From the NCBI GenBank assembly GCA_022826805.1, contig JAJDUH010000023.1, forward strand, positions 1-50,000: 50,000 nt of DNA. The letters run 5' to 3'. Below, piece after piece: positions 17,547 through 24,733 of the stretch. The stretch comes from Candidatus Poribacteria bacterium (GTDB lineage: Bacteria > Poribacteria > WGA-4E > WGA-3G). A model generated the notes under the pieces. It searched no databases, was not told the origin of the DNA, and worked only from the letters and a program-made list of their open reading frames with translations. Position numbers and translations under genes: made by a program. Numbering within the stretch: the first letter of the stretch is position 1; each line of letters begins with the position of its first letter.

Positions 17547-20500
17547 ATGCCTTACATAGTGCCTGACGACATTCATAACATCCATAATTTTGACACCCTC
17601 TTAGACTTTCTACGCCAGAAACTCAATTGGCACATCCCCGAAGACGTTGAACTTGAAGACATCGCCTTCCCTTGGTCCGCTGAAGAACTTGACCTTGATG
17701 AATCGACTGAGGAATTGGTCATTGACTGCCAGCAGCTCCCACCGTTCCCAACCAATCAATTAGGGTCTGAATTTTCAGACAGCGCGCAGCCGTGGGGCAT
17801 CTTTTTTCTCCAGTTCGATAGTGAATCCGTCTATCGTACCGCCTTACGCCGCGTTCTCCGTGGGCTCGTTGAGCGGCGCGACCGAGACGCAAGTCTCCCA
17901 GCGTGGGAACACGACCATCTTCTCTTTATCTGCACCACAACCGACTTTCAACGTTTCGCCTTTGCCCACTTCGCATCCACAACGGACAACTGGCGACGCG
18001 CAGTGCTTTCCATCTTCTCTTGGGAACAAGGCGATACCCACATCCGCACGCTCTGTGAACATAACCTCCCTGCCCTCGCTTTTCCGACTGACGGTTTTTC
18101 AAACGAGCAGGAATGGCTTCAAGGGTGGCAAAATGCGTTTAGTGTAAAAGCAGTTACCAAAAAATTCTTCGCCGAGTATCAACACGTCTTTGCCCAGGTA
18201 AAAAACGCTGTTGAGGGCATCCCAGAAGGAGAAACGGAAACACGCCGACTCTATACCCAACGTCTCTTTAACCGATTGATGTTCCTCCGTTTTATCGAAA
18301 AGAAGGGATGGCTTACCTATAACGGTGACCGTAACTACCTACGCGCCCTCTTCAATGCAACCAACGATACCCCTGATAAGGGGGCAGGGGAGTTAGATCC
18401 TTCCGAAAACAATATCCCCCTGATAAACCGGACGGAGGGGTTAGATCCATCCGACAATACCGCCCTGATAAACCGGACAAAGGGGTTAGATCCTTCCGAA
18501 AACAATACCCCCTTGATAAGGGGGGCAGGGGGGTTAGATCCTTCCGAAAGTTTTCTCAACGACCGACTCTACTGGGCTTTCTTTCACGGACTCGGCAATG
18601 CAGGGGATTTACCTGAGGAGTCAGCTGCAGCTGTTGAGCGCCGAGGTGAAGTCCCATTTCTCAACGGCGGACTCTTTGAGATGCAGGAATATGATACCCG
18701 CAACGCGGTAAATATTCCTAATGACAAATTCGCCGAAATCCTGAATCTCTTTGAGCGATACAACTTCACCGTGACCGAATCCACCCCACTTGATATCGAG
18801 GTAGCAATTGATCCGGAGATGCTCGGAAAGGTGTTTGAAGAACTTGTAACTCGTAGGGAGGAAACCGGCAGCTACTACACACCACGTTCGGTGAGTTCTT
18901 TTATGTGTAAAGAAAGTCTAAAAATCTGCCTCCAGAACAAAACCGATGAGACATCGGAGTGCCTCCAATTGTTTGTTGATGACAGCGATGCAACGGATAT
19001 CCGGGACCCAGAGAAGGTGTTGCAAGTCCTCCAAACGCTCCAGATATGCGATCCAGCGTGTGGAAGTGGTGCCTACCTGCTAAGTATGATGAGTGAGTTG
19101 CTCCGCTTGAGAGAGGCACTCTTCAAAAGTAAGAACGTTGATCCCAAAACAATCTATCAACGTAAACTCGACATTATTCAACAAAACCTCTACGGTGTTG
19201 ATAAGGACGAATTCGCAGTTAATATTGCCATGCTCCGTTTATGGCTCAGCCTCGCCGTCGATTTTGAAGGTGATGCGCCAGAACCCTTACCCAATTTAGA
19301 CTATAAGGTCGCGACTGGAGATAGTTTGACGGGTCCCGCACCGCAACCGCCAGACGAACAGGCGAGTCTTGAAGAACAGCTGATTCAGCAGATTCAGGAA
19401 TGCCAAGCAGATTTCATGGTTACCTACGTTGACCCGGACAAGAATAGACTTCGAGATGAGATCGCTGAACTCAAAGGACAACTTCAGGGATGGCAAGCAG
19501 GCAAGGATGTGTTTGTTTGGCAAGTTGAATTTCCAGAAGTGTTCCAAGAGGGCGGATTTGATATCGTCATCGGTAATCCACCCTATGTACGCCAAGAAAA
19601 GATTATCCCGATTAAACCGGTTTTAGAGCAGCAGTTTCCGGAAGTTTATACGGGTACTGCTGATCTCTATGTCTATTTCTACAAGCGAGGTACAGAACTG
19701 CTACGCGCTGATGGTATCCTCACTTACATTTCCTCCAATACATTTTTGCGTGTAGGATTTGGTAAGAAACTCCGAAAGTTCCTTACAGATAAAGTGTGCC
19801 TTCATAGAGTACTCGATTTTGGAAGTGTTCCGGTTTTTAAGGCAAATGTGGATACTTGTATAGTTCTTTTTAAAAATGCTCCGTCATGTGAGGAAACTTT
19901 TCTCGCTGCTACTTTTTGTGATGAGGCAGACATTCCCCGCCTCTCCAATGCATTTCAAGAACGTTCTTTCACCATGGATGTTTGTAACTTACCACTAGAT
20001 GGATGGGCCTTGGCATTGTTAGAGCCATTGCGATTGCTTGAAAAGTTGAGACGGACCGGAACGCCATTAGGAAAATGTAGAGATGAAAGTTTCTACCGTG
20101 GTGTGGTAACAGGATATGACAACGCATTTATCATAGATGAATCTGTTCGTCAACAGTTGATTGCTGCCGATGAGAGAAGTGGTGAGCTCATAAAACCAGT
20201 ACTGAGAGGGCGTAACCTCAGAAAATGGAAGACAGAATGGACTGGATATTATCTGATTTTTACACGCCGGAGTATTGACATTGAACAATATCCAGCAATT
20301 AAACAGTATCTGAGTCAATACCGGACGGAACTTGAACCAAAGAAAAATCCGGAGCAGAAGTCTGGGAGAAAAAAGGGAAAATATAAGTGGTATGAAATTC
20401 AAGACGCTACTGCTTATTATAGGGAATTTGAAAAACCGAAGATTATCTATCCAGAGACGGCAAAATTTCTGTACGGTTGTTATGACACAACTAAGACTTT

Positions 20501-20861
20501 TGGATTAAAAACAACATACTTCATATCTACTTGTGATCTCTCCCTACTTGCTGTTCTAAATAGTAAACTTTTTGATTGGTACGCACGCCACAAATTTCAG
20601 AGTCTTAATGATCCATGGGCGGGCGGAAGGCTGCAATTCAAAAAGGCAAGCATGGAGGTTGTTCCGATAGCAGATCGAACTGCGGAGCAGAAAGCAGAGT
20701 TGTCGCGTCTCGTCAAGCGGATATTGGCAGATCCAGAAAGCGATGGTGTCCGTGACCTTGAGCGGGAGATAGACGCGTTGGTCTATCAGTTATATGGTTT
20801 AACCGACGCGGAGATTGAATTGATTAAGCGGACATATCGGGATGCGGGGATGGAGATGTGA
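17547..20861 (+). CDS. Eco57I-like adenine-specific DNA methyltransferase (defence/R-M type)
   Basis: I start translation at ATG 17547, six bases after GAGGA; an opening from TTG 17496 would run through a REP hairpin. The product has about 1104 residues. Motif I is D502-PACGSGAY and motif IV is N677-PPYVRQEK, the pair of gamma-class N6-adenine methylases such as Eco57I and the Type ISP enzymes. A TaqI-like target-recognition region follows (about 850-1050, ending LNDPWAGGRLQFKKASMEVVPI). The N-terminal about 480 residues are helical and contain RLYTQRLFNRLMFLRFIEKKGWL, common in these long methylases. A 48-bp repeat is expanded four times in frame at residues about 273-333. It follows the PLD-helicase and probably marks host DNA for it. 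No nuclease motif was seen in this protein itself. Confidence 0.87.
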   Translation: MPYIVPDDIHNIHNFDTLLDFLRQKLNWHIPEDVELEDIAFPWSAEELDLDESTEELVIDCQQLPPFPTNQLGSEFSDSAQPWGIFFLQFDSESVYRTALRRVLRGLVERRDRDASLPAWEHDHLLFICTTTDFQRFAFAHFASTTDNWRRAVLSIFSWEQGDTHIRTLCEHNLPALAFPTDGFSNEQEWLQGWQNAFSVKAVTKKFFAEYQHVFAQVKNAVEGIPEGETETRRLYTQRLFNRLMFLRFIEKKGWLTYNGDRNYLRALFNATNDTPDKGAGELDPSENNIPLINRTEGLDPSDNTALINRTKGLDPSENNTPLIRGAGGLDPSESFLNDRLYWAFFHGLGNAGDLPEESAAAVERRGEVPFLNGGLFEMQEYDTRNAVNIPNDKFAEILNLFERYNFTVTESTPLDIEVAIDPEMLGKVFEELVTRREETGSYYTPRSVSSFMCKESLKICLQNKTDETSECLQLFVDDSDATDIRDPEKVLQVLQTLQICDPACGSGAYLLSMMSELLRLREALFKSKNVDPKTIYQRKLDIIQQNLYGVDKDEFAVNIAMLRLWLSLAVDFEGDAPEPLPNLDYKVATGDSLTGPAPQPPDEQASLEEQLIQQIQECQADFMVTYVDPDKNRLRDEIAELKGQLQGWQAGKDVFVWQVEFPEVFQEGGFDIVIGNPPYVRQEKIIPIKPVLEQQFPEVYTGTADLYVYFYKRGTELLRADGILTYISSNTFLRVGFGKKLRKFLTDKVCLHRVLDFGSVPVFKANVDTCIVLFKNAPSCEETFLAATFCDEADIPRLSNAFQERSFTMDVCNLPLDGWALALLEPLRLLEKLRRTGTPLGKCRDESFYRGVVTGYDNAFIIDESVRQQLIAADERSGELIKPVLRGRNLRKWKTEWTGYYLIFTRRSIDIEQYPAIKQYLSQYRTELEPKKNPEQKSGRKKGKYKWYEIQDATAYYREFEKPKIIYPETAKFLYGCYDTTKTFGLKTTYFISTCDLSLLAVLNSKLFDWYARHKFQSLNDPWAGGRLQFKKASMEVVPIADRTAEQKAELSRLVKRILADPESDGVRDLEREIDALVYQLYGLTDAEIELIKRTYRDAGMEM
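18365..18548 (+). repeat. In-frame 48-bp tandem repeat of a palindromic element inside the methylase gene
   Basis: Four units are marked by TTAGATCC at 18393, 18441, 18486 and 18534 (periods 48, 45 and 48 bp). Each unit contains ACCCCCTTGATAAGGGGG or a relative, followed by GGGGTTAGATCCTTCC. The encoded units read like NNTPLIRGAGGLDPSE. The nucleotide core matches the intergenic palindrome at 10943-10968. All length changes are multiples of three. Confidence 0.88.
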
Positions 20862-20894
20862 GACAAAACATTTGAATTTATGCCTCAGTCCATT

Positions 20895-20972
20895 AGCCCC
20901 AGCGGGGCGATATGTCTATAGCTGTGCGAGGCCCTGAACCCTAAAGCCCCAGCGGGGCGATATGTCTATAGC
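20895..20972. repeat. Two copies of the GCCCC-AGC-GGGGC / ATGTCTATAG repeat
   Basis: Exact copies of a 28-bp unit lie at 20895-20922 and 20945-20972, 50 bp apart. Each has the hairpin GCCCC-AGC-GGGGC followed by GATATGTCTATAGC. Relatives lie at 38983-39010 (GCACTCC-AGC-GGAGTGC, then TATGTCTATA) and near 38957. The rest of 20862-21186 is plain intergenic sequence ending in the promoter below. Confidence 0.82.
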
Positions 20973-21089
20973 CACGCAATATTCCCAACCCTTAACCCCG
21001 TCGAATGGCACGCGCCCATTCCGTGTTGATTCGCTTCCCTCCAATCTGCAAATCCTGATTCTGACGATTGACAAACAGTCTGCACACTC

Positions 21090-21118
21090 TTGAAAAACAG
21101 GAAATTACGTGATATACT
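21090..21118 (+). promoter_or_regulatory. Promoter of the HEPN-like gene
   Basis: TTGAAA (21090-21095) and TATACT (21113-21118) with an ideal 17-bp spacer lie about 70 nt before ATG 21187. It means the gene can be expressed separately from the methylase. Confidence 0.68.
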
Positions 21119-21186
21119 ATTTTTACATAAATTAAAATATACCAACATATATTTTCGTTATTTAGAAATCGGGAGGAAATCGAATT

Positions 21187-22866
21187 ATGAGTATTGTGGC
21201 AGACCGGGAACGGTTATTACAAAAACATAATCTGGAGTGGATTCAGCGCGATTTGAAAGCAACTGAAATGGTAACCGTATGCCGGCCGAATCTGGGAAAA
21301 ATTAGGTCGGGCTACTTTATTCTTGGGGGGTTGATTCCATACAATCTGGCTGAAGAAGTCCTTTCTGGAGAGCATATTTCTGATGTGATACAGAATGTGT
21401 GGCCAGAACCCACGGCTTACTCTCCACCCGGAGAAAGTGAGATAAATTATTTTCGTTGGGGTAGTAAGGAGGATATGTATGGATCCGAGCCGCTTGTTAT
21501 TGATCGTCAGTTTAGTAAGATGAAAGAAGATTACCTTGAGATTTCCGAAGAGTTTCGTCTTTTCCATAGCCTCTATCACGATAAAGAAACAAATACATAC
21601 ATCAAAATTGATGACGCTGGAAATGAAACGACAATTGCTACTGTTAAGTCTGATGAGGTTCGGATAAGACTCAAGGAAATTCGTCAGTTTTTAGCTATCA
21701 AAGAGATGTGCTTATCAATGCTATTTGAATTCAATGAGTACTCGGAATATTCCCTTGAGGAACTTGGACTCAGCGAATTTGAACAAGGTGACTTCAAACG
21801 CAAAGGGACTATGTGCTGGACTTATAATCGTTGGGATATTCCAGTTCGAAATTTTCAGTCAATTAGCAGACTAAGAGGAAGAAAACTTATCAAACCTCTG
21901 TCTAAATCTAAAAGCAGTTTCGGAGATTTTGCTGAGAAACCGAAGTATGCCGAGTTCATCGTTGACGTTGACGATAACGGAGATGAGGTTTACCACACAT
22001 GCGATCCGTATAAATTGAAAACAATTTCTGGTGAAAATCCGGATGCGCCATGGGACTTCACCCCTGTCCATTTTCGCAAACAGGTCTTAGATAAATACTA
22101 TAATGAAACCAAATACACTGTTAAGGATTCAAGAGTAAGCTGTGGATTGTGGGGGATGAAGATTGACAACCATCACCTTGACAAAGTTTGCGTGTTTTTG
22201 AAAGAACTTGGATGTCTACCTTACACAGAACAATTGCATTGGCGGGCATATAACATTCCACCGGAAGGTGGCGTGAGTGAAACTTTTTATAGGCGTATGG
22301 TTAAGGGAGAGCGGGCGAGTTCAGATCAACCAGATCACTTGTTCAAGCAGAGTTATGAACAGTTGCAAAAGGCGTGCAATGAGTGCCTTGATTGGCAATT
22401 GTTGAAGCCACTGAGTTCTGAAGACGAGTACCGACTTCAACGCTTGAGAGTTCCAGTTAATAACGAACAATGTCATTTTGATGACTTAGTTCAGGATCTC
22501 CAAACGATATTAATTGAATCCATAAATGTGAAAGAACTAAAGGGGCTTTTACCTACAGCAGAGAGGGCGAATCTTAAAGGTAAACGGAGCATTGAAATTC
22601 TTGGCGAGGTCCTTAGTTTCTATTCTAATGAGGATGTGGATCGCCGAATTTCTTTTTTACAAAAACTTCAGGTATTGCGCTCCAAGGGTAGCGGCCATCG
22701 AAAAGGTAGCGACTATCAAAAGATTGCTAATTATTTTGGAGTTGATAGTCTGGGACAGCGAGAAGCATTTGTCGAGATTCTCAAACAGGCTTTGGATACT
22801 ATTGATTTTCTCACCTTTGTCGTGTGTAGTGGCAAACTTAGCGATAAAAGCGATGAAGTTGAATAG
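21187..22866 (+). CDS. Uncharacterised protein with a HEPN-like R-x5-H motif, possible defence effector
   Basis: A 559-residue soluble protein starting at ATG 21187 behind GGGAGGAAAT. I do not recognise a named family. Visible features: an N-terminal stretch GKIRSGYFILGGLIPYNLAEEVL; a middle domain rich in aromatic and charged residues (MCWTYNRWDIPVRNFQS, PWDFTPVHFRKQVLDKYYNE, SCGLWGMKIDNHHLDKVCVFLKELG); and a helical C-terminus (about 440-545) with R498-SKGSG-H504-RKGSDY. An R-x4-6-H motif in a helical domain is the active-site hallmark of HEPN ribonucleases (ApeA, RnlA, Csm6, SWT1 types). It lies directly after a helicase/methylase pair, so an abortive-infection effector is a reasonable guess. 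No transmembrane segment or signal peptide. Start and frame are clear; function is inferred. Confidence 0.7.
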   Translation: MSIVADRERLLQKHNLEWIQRDLKATEMVTVCRPNLGKIRSGYFILGGLIPYNLAEEVLSGEHISDVIQNVWPEPTAYSPPGESEINYFRWGSKEDMYGSEPLVIDRQFSKMKEDYLEISEEFRLFHSLYHDKETNTYIKIDDAGNETTIATVKSDEVRIRLKEIRQFLAIKEMCLSMLFEFNEYSEYSLEELGLSEFEQGDFKRKGTMCWTYNRWDIPVRNFQSISRLRGRKLIKPLSKSKSSFGDFAEKPKYAEFIVDVDDNGDEVYHTCDPYKLKTISGENPDAPWDFTPVHFRKQVLDKYYNETKYTVKDSRVSCGLWGMKIDNHHLDKVCVFLKELGCLPYTEQLHWRAYNIPPEGGVSETFYRRMVKGERASSDQPDHLFKQSYEQLQKACNECLDWQLLKPLSSEDEYRLQRLRVPVNNEQCHFDDLVQDLQTILIESINVKELKGLLPTAERANLKGKRSIEILGEVLSFYSNEDVDRRISFLQKLQVLRSKGSGHRKGSDYQKIANYFGVDSLGQREAFVEILKQALDTIDFLTFVVCSGKLSDKSDEVE

Positions 22867-23111
22867 CACGAACTGTTAGTGTGTGATCTCCTGATACACT
22901 CTACTGCTAAAATTAATTCTATAAATCCCATACTGCTCTTTCCTTATAGGGTTTCGATTAGAAAATGATGTCGGAACCCTCTTTCTTTACACAATAGTGT
23001 AAATCTGGCGAAGCGTGTATCCTCCGCGTTAATCCGTATAATCCGCGAAAATCCGTGATTCAGACAATCAACACCCATATTTTATCCCTAACGTGACCCA
23101 ACATAAAAGCC

Positions 23112-23145
23112 ATAAGGGAAACAACACAACCGTTGTTTCCCTTAT
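23112..23145 (-). terminator. Intrinsic terminator, probably for the minus-strand gene ending at 23173
   Basis: AAGGGAAACAAC and GTTGTTTCCCTT form a perfect 12-bp stem with a loop of about 7 bases, flanked by A/T-rich sequence on both sides, so it may work in both directions and also end the gene at 22866. The rest of 22867-23172 contains only the low-complexity piece GTTAATCCGTATAATCCGCG and no gene. Confidence 0.72.
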
Positions 23146-23172
23146 AAGATGCTCTAAATCCCCGAGCCTTTC

Positions 23173-23988
23173 TCAAGACTCCTTTTCTTCAGCAAGTAAG
23201 ATTTTATGCAAAGCCGTTGATAGCGATATCAGCGTCTTCGCTCGCTCATCGAAGTAAGCCTCCGGTGTTGACGCAGCAAAATCTTGTGCCCTCTCAACCG
23301 CCTCTGCTAAACCCGCAATCACAGCTTCCCGTGTACCCGAAGATTCCAACATCCGTGCCTGTGCATAAGCAGCTTTCGCATTACGCCACAACTCCCCATA
23401 CTTCTGATGTGGCCAACGGCTATGCGTCGGACGCAGGTAGGAGAACGCACGCTTCCAAACCCGGAAAAGTGGGTAGAGGATTTCCTCAGGTTCCGGTACT
23501 TCTACCGAAACACCGTTAACCTCTTCTTTATTGAACCAAATGTGCTCACGGAGAAACATAAACTCTTCAAAATAGTTCACCATTTCAATCAGTGCCGCTT
23601 CCGTATCCAGTTGCCGTGCGTGACAAATCACAATGAACTCACGATGCGTATCTGTGATTGGTAACATCGCACACCGTGGAAATACATCAGTATAAACTTT
23701 GCGGTGGTGCTCCGCCTGATAATCTGCAATACATTCAGGAACGGTCATATTCCACCCGTTTTTATCGCCTTTATATTCGGTACCGTCCTCCGCTATCAAA
23801 ATCCTTCTTACTATTTTAATTTCTCCGCTCTCATATCCTGCCACCCAGTCTCGACGAAAAGCCTCAGTCGCTGTCGCAGCATAGGGGGCATACAGTGCCG
23901 ACAGCTCCTTGAAAAAGTCACAACCCGCAGGAAACTGCTTCGCCTGCTCTACAAAATCTGTGTTCTGCATAACCAAATCCGTGCCCAT
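23173..23988 (-). CDS. Conserved-looking protein of unknown function
   Basis: A 271-residue soluble protein starting at ATG 23988, eight bases after AAGGAG. It has no signal peptide or membrane segment. Visible segments: AFRRDWVAGYESGEIKIVRRILIAEDGTEYKG, a region rich in His, Cys and aromatic residues (HHRKVYTDVFPRCAMLPITDTHREFIVICHARQ), FEEFMFLREHIWFN, and a C-terminal all-helical part with Ala-rich helices (EAVIAGLAEAVERAQDFAAS). The gene is single, with a terminator after it. Codon use looks like its neighbours. I cannot assign a family or reaction. Confidence 0.68.
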   Translation of the reverse strand: MGTDLVMQNTDFVEQAKQFPAGCDFFKELSALYAPYAATATEAFRRDWVAGYESGEIKIVRRILIAEDGTEYKGDKNGWNMTVPECIADYQAEHHRKVYTDVFPRCAMLPITDTHREFIVICHARQLDTEAALIEMVNYFEEFMFLREHIWFNKEEVNGVSVEVPEPEEILYPLFRVWKRAFSYLRPTHSRWPHQKYGELWRNAKAAYAQARMLESSGTREAVIAGLAEAVERAQDFAASTPEAYFDERAKTLISLSTALHKILLAEEKES

Positions 23989-24733
23989 CTAAAATACTCC
24001 TTTTATAACGTGAGTTCGAAAATAAAAATGCCAATGTAAACGTAGGTGTTTTTGCTTGGGTGTTTCCCCAGGTTGAACAGTGAACCCAAAAACTGCCTTG
24101 TTGATACAGAGGGATATAGCAAAACCCAACATTCCAACTGACAATTAACAACCCATACGAATCGAGCCATGATTTTATGTGGAGGAAAGTATCAGTTATC
24201 GATGCTTATCAACCCACAAAAATACTATTTTAATAATACTATAAATATATAAATTATTCTATAAAAAGTCAAATTTTTAAACACCATCTTCTGATGCTCA
24301 CTCATAGCGTTTCTCATTCTATCAGTATCTTGCTATATCGTTGGTTATAAATTTCACAATAAAGTATATTTTTATTTTAACGTAATAAAAATACAGATAT
24401 ACTTAAAGTTAATTTTCTTGTAAAGTTCTTCACCCGGCAAACATCCCAAATGCAGTTAAAAATTGCTTTTCACGGAGAACGCCCTTTTTTCATTTTGCGA
24501 AGTCAATGGCCACCTACCACGAGAAAAATCTCCGTGAAGCCTCCGTGAATCAGTCCGTTAAAACCTGTTAAAATACAATCCTAAATCCCGCTAATTGCTA
24601 ACTGCTAATTGCTTTTCAGACATCAGTATGTTAAAATATTGCTTATCTATTAGAGATATATTAGGTGTAGGGTTTTCCCTACCACACCGCTATTTTACAT
24701 AGAACGCATCGCGCTTTGTTTGAGAGGAAAAAT
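23989..24733. other. Long intergenic region, AT-rich in the middle
   Basis: No gene is visible. 24044-24140 holds a GTTTTTGCTTGGGTGTTTCCCC piece and a diverged GGTT...AACCCAAC element (24070-24135). 24200-24440 is strikingly AT-rich (runs such as AAATATATAAATTATTC) compared with the rest of the window. 24520-24600 has CTCCGTGAA and AATCCTAAATCCC-type low-complexity pieces. No riboswitch consensus was found before the TonB-dependent receptor gene, and the best promoter candidate (TTGCTT near 24640) has poor spacing. Confidence 0.6.

Noticed and set aside
18365..18548. CRISPR array
   Set aside because: The repeats lie in frame in a methylase gene, have no unique spacers of constant length and no cas genes are near.
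14347..20861. Complete DISARM or BREX system
   Set aside because: No DUF1998 genes (DrmA, DrmB), no PglZ, BrxC or Lon-like genes are in the window; only a two-gene resemblance is supported.
24070..24135. A small gene in the intergenic region before the receptor
   Set aside because: Sequence here matches the repeat family, not a coding frame with a start and ribosome site.
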